A DNA stretch of 64,000 bases from Tetracladium setigerum (taxonomy: Eukaryota; Ascomycota; Leotiomycetes; Helotiales), in assembly GCA_031472005.1 (NCBI GenBank), contig PZJY01000004.1, forward strand, positions 1,772,556-1,836,555. The letters are read 5' to 3'. Numbering within the stretch: the first letter of the stretch is position 1; every line of letters begins with the position of its first letter. The position numbers and the translations under genes were made by a program. Below are positions 47,215 through 59,000 of this stretch, in pieces. The notes beneath the pieces are model-generated. The model did no database searches, was not told where the DNA came from, and saw only the letters and a list, made by a program, of their open reading frames with translations.

Positions 47215-48578
47215 ATGACCAACTCAACAGTCCCAAAGCCAGGTCCAGCAAAGCTGGGGCCTCGGGCGGGTCTCCCAGAGTGGCTCGAGGAAGCAAAACA
47301 GTGCCATTATCTCCCAGAAAATGAAATGAAGCAGCTATGCGAGATCGTGAAGGAGTGCTTGATGGAAGGTTGGTGCACCTCTGACACAGTCTTGTTGTGT
47401 GCATCTTGCTGACTATGTGCAGAATCAAACATTCAACCCGTGACTACCCCAGTCACAATTTGTGGTGATATCCATGGCCAATTCTACGATCTTTTGGAGC
47501 TGTTCCGCATTGCTGGAGGCATGCCAGGAGATACCAACGTTCAACAGCCAACCACACAAATCACCGCCGATGATATTGAGCCCCCGACCGAAATCACAAA
47601 TCCAAAGCTCAGAAAGAAGATACGCAGTTCTGATAGTGGAATCGAGAGTGCTGGAGATGAGGACGATGATGAGGAGCCACGGGGCCGACCAAGGACTGCA
47701 GGTGGTTCCAGTCGTGGACACAGCTCCGCTGGAGATTCGGCTATCAGTGTGAATCAAGTTTCTGGAAGCGGAAACCAAAATTTTATCTTCCTTGGTGATT
47801 TCGTCGATCGTGGCTATTTCAGTTTGGAAACCTTTACGTTGTTAATGTGCTTGAAGGCATCGTAAGTAAATTCAATGACCAATCCAGGCAAAACTAATCC
47901 GAGAAGATACCCTGACCGAATCACTCTTGTTCGTGGTAACCACGAATCCCGCCAAATTACCCAAGTCTATGGTTTTTACGAAGAGTGTCAGCAGAAGTAT
48001 GGAAACGCTTCAGTATGGAAATCTTGCTGCCAAGTCTTCGATTTCTTGGTTCTCGCTGCTGTAGTTGATGGCGAAGTCTTGTGTGTACACGGTGGCCTGA
48101 GTCCCGAAATCCGAACGGTTGATCAAATCAGAGTGGTCGCCCGTGCCCAAGAAATTCCCCATGAAGGTGCTTTTTGTGATCTCGTCTGGTCTGACCCTGA
48201 AGAGGTCGACACCTGGGCTGTTTCCCCTCGTGGAGCAGGTTGGCTCTTTGGTGATAAAGTCGCGACTGAGTTCAATCATGTGAACGGTCTCAAACTCATT
48301 GCGCGAGCTCATCAACTTGTTAACGAGGGTTACAAAGTATGTTACACATTCCCTCACCCCATCTTAAACTTGCTAACATTTTGCAGTTCCACTTCCAAAA
48401 CAAGTCGGTCGTCACTGTCTGGTCTGCACCCAACTACTGTTACCGCTGCGGAAATGTTGCATCCATCATGAACGTCGGCGAAGACCTCGTTCCAAAGTTC
48501 TCCATCTTCTCCGCTGTCCCCGAACACATGAGAGCCGTTCCAGCCGGACGGCGCGGCGCCGGCGAGTACTTCTTGTAA
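47215..48578 (+). CDS. PP2A-family Ser/Thr protein phosphatase, PPG1-like
   Basis: Exons 47215..47368, 47423..47861, 47907..48336 and 48387..48578 give 404 residues. All metal and catalytic motifs of PPP phosphatases are present: GDIHGQ (66-71), GDFVDRG, RGNHESRQ, VHGGLSPE, SPRGAGWLFG, IARAHQL, WSAPNYCYRCGN, and the PP2A-type end EYFL whose Leu can be carboxymethylated. Sequence style is between yeast Ppg1 and Sit4/PP6 types; I favour PPG1. An 80-residue acidic/Ser-rich insert (residues about 91-170) separates GDIHGQ from GDFVDRG, where PP2A has only a few residues. Intron 2 is just 45 nt. An N-terminal extension upstream is possible. Confidence 0.9.
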
Positions 48579-49516
48579 ATATGATAATGGACGAGATGAG
48601 AATGAGAAGATGTGACGAGATGTGAGGGGGCGTTCTACTTTTGTGTTTTGCCGGGTACGATTTGCATATAGTGGGAGTCTGGATTACCTTGTACAATTAG
48701 TAAGGGATATATCAAAGGGGCTTGTTTTTGCCTGCTGCCTAATGTGTGTGTATGTTTCGGATGGTTCGTCCGATGGTCAGGAGCCTGAAATATACTGGAT
48801 TAAAACATTGCAGGCGTTATATTGTCCCTGAGAGTGATGTTCGTCTGTTTATATTCATGCTCATGTTCATGTTTCTTGTCGGCACTCGCCTTCCTCGAAC
48901 GCAGATGTTGCTTCAATCCCAATTGCTTTTCCATGATGCTACCCACAGGATGTTAGATGGAGGGTGATGGGTCACGCTTCACATGTGATTCAGATGTTCA
49001 TATCTCCAGCTGGGATTATTGGATTTGAATTGATGCGACTCAAGTTGAGCTGATTTAATTTCGCCTGTAATCTAAGTTTACATGTCCCCAAAAAATGTAT
49101 AAATATAGTCAACGCCATCCTTCCTGTCCTGTCCTGTCCTGAAGTGTCCGCGGATAGCATTACAACGTATTCTATAACATGTCTACTCAGCATCTTCTCA
49201 ACATCAAGCGTCTATCTTGAAGCTGGTTGTTTACAGCTGGAGAAGATTGTCTGTTCATTTGTTGTCAGTCCTTGACATCGGATGAAGTGCTTGAGTGTTA
49301 ACATACAGGGTTTCAGGTATTCCTGAGATGGAAAGACACCGCTTGACTCAAGCATCTATCTTCTCTGTCCCCTTCCTTGTCTCCTCTATATGAGGGATGA
49401 CTGTGAAGGGTCATATCCCGTCAACATGGACATGCTTCAGAAGGTCCAAGTGAGGATGGCTTGTGAAAGAGTCACAAGGCATATGAGTGTGTACACCCTC
49501 CCCAAAAGCCCCTCAC
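48579..49516. other. Convergent intergenic region with CCTGT repeat
   Basis: No gene. A short (CCTGT) tandem run lies at about 49122-49141. Confidence 0.4.
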
Positions 49517-50578
49517 TCATAAAGGCTGCAGATGATATTTCCCATCATCAAACTCACCCCGCTTCTCCTTCTTCTTCTCCCCTCTCGACCCGCTTGAAGT
49601 CGAACTCGTGCCTGACACCGACCCACCATGCGTAGGCGACGTGACCACATACAACTGCTGCTGCTGCGGTTGTTGCTGTTGGTGATATTGCCGCTGCTGG
49701 TGGTATTGCTGCTGTGAAGAAGCATATGTCACGTTTGACGGTGGAGGAGCATAGCTCACAATTGGTGTCATGGGAGCATAGGTGGTGGTTGGAGTTGTGG
49801 GGGGATAAGTGACGATGGGAGCAGTGCGAGGAGCAAATGGGTTAGGATGGTGACTTGGAGGTGGTTGAGGCACCGAGGGAAGAGGAGCTGTGCGGTCGTA
49901 GAGTGAGGATGATGATCTTCTGTGGTGGGTGTAGGCGTTGGGTTCGGATTGGAGTGTGTGAGGGGAAGAGGGAACTTGGGTTTGAGATTGTCTAATGGCT
50001 GGTCTTTTCTCGCCGTGGTTAGACATTGGACGTTCGTCGGGATGGTGAGGGAGGAGTGGTGCATGACCACGAGGTGAAGATGAGCCTTGCCTTGCGGAGA
50101 CAGAAGGTCTTCTCTCTGGCTTCAGGCCCGTCATTGAGGATCTTGGTGAAGCTTCTTTCTCTTTCTGCTTCAACTTCTGATTCAAGTCTTCGATCACATC
50201 CAGCAGGTCCTCGTTCTCCTTCAACAGGCCGCTCTTCTCTCTCCGTAAGACGCGATTCTCCTTGTTGCTGTCGGTTAAGGAGTCATTGAGTGCTTTGATG
50301 TTGGCCTCGAGTTTCTTGATGCGTTCGTAGGATGCTGTGAGGGCTTCTTGCACAACGAGGAGGTCATAGCTTTGATCTTTGGAAGAGCCGCCTTTGGCAG
50401 AAGAAGAGTTTGGTTGTTGGTGTTGTTGGTGGTGGTGGTCGTCGCCGTCGACCGTTGCTCGGTCGCTGGCCGAGGGAGAACCAACGCCGCTATCACGGGA
50501 GTGGTGAGAACGGTGCGAGGGAGGTTTGGTGCCACGTTCATAGTGGACCACCTTCTTAGGTTTGTTTGAGGATGACAT
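49517..50578 (-). CDS. Unknown protein with short coiled coil and Gln/Pro-rich tail
   Basis: Intronless, 353 residues from MSSSNKPKKV (the preferred start; an ATG five codons upstream is also in frame). N-terminal Ser/His/Gln-rich disorder is followed by a heptad coiled coil at about residues 75-145 (EALTASYERIKKLEANIKAL, REKSGLLKENEDLLDVIEDL). The rest is disordered, with Pro/Tyr-rich repeats (YPPTTPTTTYAPMTP) and a poly-Gln stretch (YHQQQQPQQQQ). No catalytic motif. The coil and disorder suggest a scaffold; function not recognised. Head-to-tail with the next coiled-coil gene. Confidence 0.7.
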   Translation of the reverse strand: MSSSNKPKKVVHYERGTKPPSHRSHHSRDSGVGSPSASDRATVDGDDHHHQQHQQPNSSSAKGGSSKDQSYDLLVVQEALTASYERIKKLEANIKALNDSLTDSNKENRVLRREKSGLLKENEDLLDVIEDLNQKLKQKEKEASPRSSMTGLKPERRPSVSARQGSSSPRGHAPLLPHHPDERPMSNHGEKRPAIRQSQTQVPSSPHTLQSEPNAYTHHRRSSSSLYDRTAPLPSVPQPPPSHHPNPFAPRTAPIVTYPPTTPTTTYAPMTPIVSYAPPPSNVTYASSQQQYHQQRQYHQQQQPQQQQLYVVTSPTHGGSVSGTSSTSSGSRGEKKKEKRGEFDDGKYHLQPL

Positions 50579-52256
50579 CCTGTAAGAATTCAAGGGTGAT
50601 GTAGGTATGTATGTGTGAGGTGCAGTATGTATGATGTGTGTGGATAGAGTGTCCTCTGCTAATGCACTTTGATTTGCAGGTGAGGCTCGAAGTGCAGATG
50701 TGGATGAAGGCAGGCTGAGGTGTAGTATATAAAGGACAGAGAGAAGAAGAAGGAAAAGACACGCGTATGCTCCTTATGAATGAGCGAGAGAAAGATCAAG
50801 GAAATGAAATAAGGCAAAAAAGGGAGAGGAGAGGCTAGCAGCAGCAGAGTATGTGTTGCCTACAACACAAAAGTACCAGAAACCCATTCGACTCATACAC
50901 TACGTACAGCTGCTGAAGGGCCAGTCACTGACTGTCACCACTAACTACAGTACTCCGGCCATCAATCATCGGCGACGCGACTCGAGACTTCCAGAAGAGA
51001 GTCGAAGGGGGTCGGTCGGTCTCGTGCAAAAGGACCACGGAAAATCAGCCTTGAATCACTGGATGAGAGATTGTTGGGCACTTTGCCTGCTTTGGGTGTG
51101 CGAGATGTGGGAGATGTAGGCGGCAGTGTCCCCTTCAGCCTCCCCCTGAGGCAGTTCTGCCTAAAGCTAGCCCTAACCCTGGCCTTTTTTCCCGGCAGAC
51201 CTTCTTTTAATCAGCAAACATGTATTCTGGGGATGATTGCAAACATGCCCACCATTGGCTGAGAGATTCTTTTCAACGCCTTTTTCATGCCTTTTGCACA
51301 CCTTTTCATGCTCCTTGGGCGAGTGTCATTGGCTCAGACGTGGTGTCGAGGATGACTCTTTGCATCACGAGATTATTCCCCCAAGCGAGAAGGAGAGAAG
51401 AGAGAAAACAGAGAGAGACAGTGGATGCAAGCGCAAAGAGGAGATGCAAAAGTACAACGGCTTTTCCCGAAGAGAACAGGAAGACTGCAAGGACAGAAAG
51501 TCTTCTGAGAATTTGGGGCAACTGCAAATTTTGATTCTGCACACATACTAGCTAATATTATTGGCAAGCATTCCAATCCTCCTCCCTCTCCCTCTCCGAA
51601 TTCCTTTCCCCTCCATCTCCTTGACGCGAAGTCCTGGCAGGCCTCACCGACCAAAAGCGATGGGTCTGAATAGCGTGGTCGAAGTTAACAACTTTTCATC
51701 CCATCATCGCCCAAACGTAAATATCATCATCCCTCTTCCATCGGAATACTATACACAATAATTCCCTTTCCATTCAAACAGGGTGCAATGAAGACTCCAA
51801 AAACAAGGGGAGGGAAAGAAAAAGATAGAAAGAGAAAAGCAAATCAAATTCCGTCCAGTTGCAGACCAACACCCAAGTGCATTCCAAACTTCAAATCCGC
51901 ATGAATCTCCTCGTCTTCTCTCCCAAACTCAAGTTGATACATTACAAACAAAATTCAAAAAACGCGAACAAATGCATATGTGTACGCAAGCGCCTGCAGA
52001 AAGAAATGTCCATCTATCTGAGAAAAAAGCTATTAGCAAGAACCAAAATATGTCTCGTCAATGGACGATTTACCATCTCTTTTTCTGTTGATTTCTTCCT
52101 TGGTCTTCTCATCCATTCATTCCACCTCTGCTCTATATCTTTCGTCGCCGAATTCGTCGATCGCTTTTTGTGCTGAGATAGTTGTTCATAGTTGTTCGTA
52201 ATTGCCTTCGAAATTGCTGCTCGTTCTTGCTCCCTCAATCCCTTTGTTCGACTTAT
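50579..52256. other. 1.7-kb intergenic region
   Basis: Promoter of the 353-residue protein gene and 3' end of the next gene. AG- and CT-rich tracts; no supported gene. A single telomere-like CCCTAACCCT at about 51169 is not repeated. Confidence 0.4.
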
Positions 52257-52834
52257 TTAGGCATTGCGAACACTGTACCCCAATTGCTTGAGATAGTCCC
52301 TCAGATACAAGATCGTGCGGTTCTTCTCCGAGATTCGGGTATCCGCAAGTCTCAACTCATCATTCTTCTCGGACACTTTCTGCGCCAACATGTCCACATC
52401 CTTCATGGCATTCTCATAGCGCGACTTGTAGTCTTCCACAATCCCCTCTTCATCAATCGGATCTTCTCTTCCAGCTTTTCAACCTTGGCCTTGTACTTCT
52501 CCGACTTCTCTTCCTCTTCAAGAAGCAAGCGGTCGTATTTTCGCACCTCGTTGATTTGAGCATCGAGTTGCATGCGAAGGTTGCGGCACTGGTGGTGCTC
52601 GTGAACTAAGTTGTTGTGGTTTTGGCGAATACCCCATTCATTTCGTTCGGCAATGCTGAGGCGCGTGGTGAGCGATGAGACTTGCGAGATGAGAGCTTGC
52701 TCTCTCTCTTCGGCCTCCTCGAGGAGTTCCTTAGTTGATTTGCTGTGGGAGGATGCTCGACCACGATTGATGATCACAATTCTCTCGGTTCCTCGGCCAT
52801 TTCTCTCAAAGTAACCTCTTCGTGTTCCTGACAT
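52257..52834 (-). CDS. Unknown coiled-coil protein (one frame break)
   Basis: Begins MSGTRRGYFERNGRG and is almost wholly helical: STKELLEEAEEREQALISQV, then RLLLEEEEKSEKYKAKVEKL, then EDYKSRYENAMKDVDMLAQK and a Leu-rich end. Two open frames overlap at about 52463-52466, where one added A in an A run (EEK|DPIDEEGIVEDYK) joins them into 192 residues with an unbroken coil. Intronless otherwise. No known family recognised; structural or scaffold role would be a guess. Confidence 0.7.
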
Positions 52835-55054
52835 TGTGCTGGTGTTGTTTCCTATCTTGAAATGTTGCCTGAAGTTCTAGGACTCGTTGTCGACTTTGTA
52901 TATTGTTGTGGTTGTGATGCTGTAAGACTGAACGCTTTCTTCTAGCTGGTATTGGCTGAGAGGAGTTTGGGATTGCAAGTGATAGCGATCTATGATTTGT
53001 AGAAATATAAGGCTAGAACAAGAGGAAAGGAAAAGCACGAACGAAAGAGTGCAGTATATAACTGGTGCTTGCAAAGTGGTCTCTTCGGTGATAGGGAGCC
53101 TTGCAACACATGATGTGCGCGACCACCAGGAACTCTCTCGGTGAACCGGCCTATGCAAGGCTGTGTTCTTGATCGCTGCACATAGGAAAGACGAGCTAAC
53201 TCACCACCCCTCAAGAAGAGAGTAGTAGTCATCAGACAAGTGGCGAAGAAGTGTTCCTCAATTTGAGGGTGTGGTGCCTGAGACAGTACGTAGTTGTTCT
53301 CGATGGACAATTTCTCGACAAGAAAGTCCTTCTCTAGCTGGCCCTGGCCCCTCATTTCAACAGTCACACTGCGAAACGCGTCCAATAATTGATAGTGTGC
53401 CTAGAGGCACTCAATGCTTTATCATCCTTCCAAAGGGCGGCAGATTGGAAGATCCAGCTGTTCAAGGTTCAAAGGAAGGGCATTCCTCGTCCTGCCTGGA
53501 CGGAACTGTACTACAGTACCTTAAAGTGCTTGCATTTGTTATCTCGAGATCTCACAATCTCACGATCCCAGCAATCGCGCAAGGCCACATCCCACCAGGC
53601 GGCAGAAAAGCTTGACGATGGACTCTGCTCGCGCTTGCTTGAGCAATGGTCCCAATGGAGGAGAAAGCAAAAAGGAAGCCGGGGAAATGATCGCCACTGT
53701 GCAAGTTTCTGATGTTACTATTGACGGACAGCCGCCAGCCCCAAAATTAGGGGCTGGTGAGGCACAGAAGCTGCGCAGCCGTGACCGAGACAGGGACAGT
53801 GCTATCGTTAGAAGTCGAACAGATCTGGCCGCCAGAAACTCCGACTGGGTGGTTGATGGATGCAAAAGCACTGACGACGACTTTGCGGCTCCTGTGTTAC
53901 ATCAAAATATAGATAGATGATCGGTACTATGGTGTATGTCCGTCCAGACGTATTTGGTGTTGTCGGCCGCCATGGGAATGAAGGTGTGTGGCTTGACCAC
54001 TCCAAATAGAAAGAGAGAACAAGCACATCTTCAAAGAGTGAACATCTTTCCCGTTGCTGAAAACCTTTCGCCGTCCAACGCAATTCAGGCAGAGGCTGAA
54101 CTCTGGGACGCGCAACAACTTGATACTTCCGCCGTGAATTGCATCGAAAGTTCTGCGTCACAACACAAGTACTGAACTACAGAAGGACCAAAGGCCAGCA
54201 AAACCAAGAGGCAGACTCATCGCTGGATCCTCGTTGAGAGCGGCAAAAACAAGGTATTTGACGTGATGAAGTGCTCGAGTAACAATTCGATCAGCTGAAT
54301 GGAGATCATTATTCAGACCGGTAGATTGGAGAAGGTGCTGGAACTAAAAATGAAAGACTGTCCGGCCTGGAGTCCTGAATGTTTTCCAAGGAATAGTGTA
54401 GTGAGTGAGTGTGTGTGGAGGAGAATGAATCTAGCCACAACCCTGATCAAGAAATCAGCCCTACGACGGCACGTTATCAATATTTGCCACAATGCAAAAT
54501 GCAAGCAGATAATCGTACAGTATCTCGACGGTGTTGAGTAAGATCCGACTTTAGTTGCTTTGATTTGATTCTCATTCTCAAGAGAGCAAAGTTGATCTGT
54601 TCCCCGTTCTCGTACTCGGGGATATGCGCCAAATTCGAAAAAGTCGGATTTGAGCGTTTCAGAAACAGGCTCAAGAAACATTTTTGCGACGTGCAACAAA
54701 CGCGGTCGAGGGCGGCCGTGTCATCCGCATCACGTGAAATTATTTCCAACACCAAATATCGTTCCAAAGAAAAAGTCGAAGAGCAAATTGTTGGATTCGA
54801 GATAATCGTCTGTACAATACAGTAGGACCGAACGAGGAGCTCATTCGTCGAAGCTACCTTAGGTAACCATTTCTCGTGATACATCAGCTCCTCGATTACA
54901 AAAAGATCGCTTGGCAATAATCTCGTCCTCAAACCCAAGGCCAAAAGCTCCGCCAAGCCATCGCGAGAATCATCCCGGCCATCGAATACCAGAATCTACC
55001 TCTCCCCCTAGCAGTGAAATCGTCCCACCCCCAATCCCCCAAAAATCCTTCACA
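52835..55054. other. 2.2-kb intergenic region
   Basis: Several open frames on both strands (for example near 53612-53920 and 54477-54956) have no domain, no codon-pattern support and no splice logic. I see no gene here beyond the promoters of the flanking genes. Confidence 0.4.
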
Positions 55055-55481
55055 ATGGCAAAGAAAGGTACGCACAACCAATTCCCTTCATTTCTTATGT
55101 TCCACAATTAACACAACCTCTGCAACACAGCCAAGTCGAGAACAATTGCCGTCCGACTGGTCTCCATGGCCATGACCGGTTTCTACCACACCCTTATTCG
55201 ACCACGAGTACACCGACCTTTGAGCATGCTCAAGTACGATCCTGTCGGTAAGTCTGAGAGCTTTTCTGTTCGGTCTTAGTGTGGAGGGACATGACAAGTT
55301 GAATGGAACAACAATAATTGCTACGGAACGACGGGGTGCTTTATGCAGAGCAAATAGGCAATGGATCATTAGGATACTGGTCGGGGGAGAACAACACGCT
55401 TGAGGAATCATTGACTAACTGTTATCTGCAGTTCGGAAGCAGGTGTTGTTCCTAGAGCAGAAGCGCGGTGGCCGTCGATGA
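55055..55481 (+). CDS. mrpl39: Mitochondrial ribosomal protein bL33m
   Basis: Exons 55055..55067, 55131..55247 and 55432..55481 encode 59 residues: MAKKAKSRTIAVRLVSMAMT, then TLIRPRVHRPLSMLKYDPVV and RKQVLFLEQKRGGRR. This is the bacterial L33 family as found in fungal mitochondrial large subunits (yeast Mrpl39). Small, very basic, lacking the Cys pairs of zinc-binding L33. The coding parts are too short for ordinary open-frame detection and appear only after splicing a 63-nt and a 184-nt intron. Leader DNA is CA/CT-rich, as for many ribosomal protein genes. Confidence 0.92.
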
Positions 55482-56073
55482 TCTTCTGTCACTATTTCCA
55501 CCTTCCCAGGTTCGGTTTGCGCCATGCAATCAGGTCACCCATGACCCAATCCAGGAAATAAAACACATTGTTAGGAATAGAGGGAGATGTAGGAACATGT
55601 ACATTAACTGCGAAGGCGTGATTGGAACTTGGCACGAAAGCATGGAATGGCGTTGGGGCGGTCCAAATAAAAGAAGCAATTGTATGAATCAGTCTTGTGG
55701 TATAATCTCAGAGAAGCAGGTTCTCCAGGCTGGTGATACATGTGTTATGAGGTTTTGGTATATGCCCTCGAGCAATCAGAAGCTAAAATTCCTAAGCATC
55801 ACCTCTCAGATTCCAGCCAAGCACAAATTTATGAATTTACACTTACATCCTTCACGATGTCCCCCAAACAATATTCGGACAGCAAGAGCAAATACAAATC
55901 TTCCTTCTCCCCATCTAAATCTCGCGGAAAGCAAGTGAAAACATCTTTCAAAATGAGCAACACAAGAGTCCTGCAGTAATAGCGATTGGGGTAAAGCGGA
56001 ACATATAGAACAGGCAACATTCATAGGACTTGCTGTGAGCAATTTCGCTCTGTTAGCATTCTAGTGTCAGACA
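55482..56073. other. Convergent 3' intergenic region
   Basis: Between bL33m and the large coiled-coil gene; no gene seen. Confidence 0.4.
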
Positions 56074-59000
56074 CTAGACAAGCTCTTGGGAATCCGGAAT
56101 CTCAAAATGGGAATGAGATCGCAAAGAAGCCCTTCGTTTGGCAGGTTTCGGCTCCAGGTCGGACGGTACGGATCTCTTCCCGAGAATACTCGATGCTCCT
56201 CGCGATGATTCTTTATTTGGAGATTTCAGATTCGCGTTTTCGTTTGTCCCAAAAGGAGTTGTGTTGGGTCTACTTCCAGAGATCAATTTTGACGAGGGAA
56301 ATGTTTGGTTTGGAGTCTTTGGCTGTGCTGACTTCTCTGAAGGCTGAATTGTATCATTCGCAGGTGTTATCTTTTTCGAAGGATGAATATCGCGAAAGTT
56401 GTTGGAGTTCAGAGTTGTGTTGATTAGAGAAGTTTCTGAGGTTATTGTCTTCTTCAGAATACCTTTGACCTTTCCTTGGTTTGGATTATCATCCTTTGTG
56501 CGATAGTTAGGTAAGTCCTTAGGATTTCGTGATGAGGGATCATCTCGCTGAATTGGTTTCTGGCTATGAGCGAAGTTGCTCTTTTTAGCTATGTCGCTGT
56601 AATATTCCAAAAGGCGGCGTTCGTCAACATTTCCAGCATCGTCAACCATATCTTCCAAGCTACTCAAGTCAGAACTTTGAGAGACCATGGGTACTGGGCC
56701 ATCGTGTTGTGTATTTACAAAGCTCACCTTCCGAGCTAGGTTCTTCTCCGATGCCTTCTCTAAGACTTTGTCGTTTCGAAGATTTGGAAACAAGACATGT
56801 CCGTGTCGTTGTTCACTGCTTGGCTTTCGATTTGCAACTCTGTATTCCTTTCTACGGTTGGGTTTTGGTCGCTCGTTATGCTCGATAGCTTCTCGAACTG
56901 AGGTACTCTGTGCCGTGTGACCAGGTGGATAATCGCTCCTGCTATGCGGTTGAACCAGGACCGCCATAAGCCTCTCTTTTAGGGCAACATTTTCGCTTGT
57001 CAGAGTTTCATTCGTATTTTCTAGAAGCTCTACAGACTGCAGCTTGCCCATGTAGCCTTCAAGCTGCTTCGAATTCGACTCGTTTTGCTTCGTAAACCTC
57101 TCTGACAGAGATAGTAATTGACGTTGCGAATTAGAAACACTCTCCTCGGCTGCTTGTAGTCTGGAGCGGAGTTTGTTAGAGGCTTCGGCGTTTGGTCTTT
57201 CTTGTTCAATTACTTGCAAACGAGCGTCCTGCTCTCTAGCAAAGTTCTTGTACTTGTCTCGCTCTAAAAGAACTTTCTCAACTTCTTCTCTTGATCTGGA
57301 CAGCGTATCCTCAAACTCTGCTTGCTTTCTCTTGTAGTCGCTGGTTTCCTTTAGATGATCTTGTTTAATCGTAGCTATAGACTGAAGCTGTGACTCTAGC
57401 TCTTCTCTTGACTGTGCCAGGGCATCTTCGAGCTCTTCTTGTTTTGCCATGTAGTTGTTGATGTCTTCCAGGTGAGCTTGCTGCATCGTATCTGTGGACT
57501 GGATTTGTGACAGTAACTTCTGTTTTGACTGGGACAAGAGATCCTCAAGCTCTGCTTGCTTCTGTTGATAATTGTTGATCTCGTTCAAGTGATCTTGCTG
57601 CATTGAAGCTGCAGACTGGAGTTGTGATTCCGATTTCTCTCTTAACTGGAAGAGGGTATCCTCAGACTCTGTCTGCTTCTGCTGGTAGTTGTTGATCTCC
57701 TTTAGATGATCGTGTTGCATCACTGCTACGGACTGGAGTTGTGACTTCAGCTCTTCTTTCAGCTTCTGGCTGGCAAGTCTGGTTGCCTCTTCTTTTTTCG
57801 TCACCTCCTCGTTCAGATCTCTGACTATGCGATTTAACTGCTCAATCTCTTCTCTCTGGCGAGTAACAGACTCGTTCAAGGCGGCCGACTCCCGTTTTTC
57901 CTTAGCAACGTCCTCGGCAATATTCTCCGCCAGTTTTTGAGCGATAGAATACCGGCTTTCCAAGTCCTGGACTTTGGCAACAAGCAATGCATCTTGTGGA
58001 GGTGATGCTTGAAGATTTTCGAATTCCTTCGTCTTCTCTGCGAGCCTGTTTTTCTTATCACTGAGGTCTCTTTTGAGCCGGTGAATTTCACTCGTGGATT
58101 CTTGAAGATCAAGCTCTCGGGACTTCTTTTCTGAGAGAAGTGCTGAGTTTTCTTCGTCGAGCTTGGAAAGCTGGCTCTTGAGATTTTCCTGGGTCTGGTA
58201 GTCAAGAAATGCATGGTTGAAGTGCTCCTTCAGATCATCGAAGAGACGACTTTCTGGTTCCGCAGTTTCCTTTTCGCTAGGAGGTGGAAGTTTGCTCTCT
58301 AGTCTAATCTGACATCAGAAATAGATTTTTAAAGCAGTGGAGCACCAAAAAGCTTACTTAGTGAATAGGTCACTGAGCCCTTTTTTCAAACCCGGGGATA
58401 GTTCCTCACTCATCTTTACCAAGGTGGCAATAGTAGCAATGACTTCGTCGACCCTAGGGCAATTAGTTTCCGAAAAATATCTGACAAGAACAACTTACTT
58501 AGCTTGAGTGGCGTGAGCAGACGAATAAAACTTTGTCAGGACACTATCCTCTTTGATAAGATCACTTGCAATACTGCTTGGAATCTCTTTCAAGATGTCG
58601 ACAAACTCTTGCGATCGCTCATTGGCAGATTTGATCTGAATCTCCAGTCCTCTAATTTCTGTCGCCTTGAGTTCTAATTCGCGATTCAACTCGGCAATTG
58701 AGTCTTGAAGGAGCTTCTCATTGCTTTGGCCTATCACTCGTTAACAATCAGCACTCGACCGAAATACAGTAGACCTACAATCCGACAACATCTTTGAAAG
58801 CTTTGCACTGTTTGTCTTGATCTCTAAATCTGTGCGATATTAGTACAAGCAGAGTAAGGTAGGTCAAAGTTTTCCCGTGGCAGCAACAACTTACAAATTG
58901 CGTCTTTTGCAATTCTGCGCTTCTCGGATTCTTCCTCTTCCTTCCTCCATAACTCTTTTTCCTGCTTGATGCGAGAATCCACTCCCGCCACTGCTTGGTC

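Noticed and set aside
51165..51180. CCCTAACCCT telomere-like motif
   Set aside because: A single unit without tandem repetition; chance occurrence.
53271..54956. Several 80-159 residue open frames on both strands
   Set aside because: No family resemblance, no splice logic linking them and mutual overlap; treated as intergenic.
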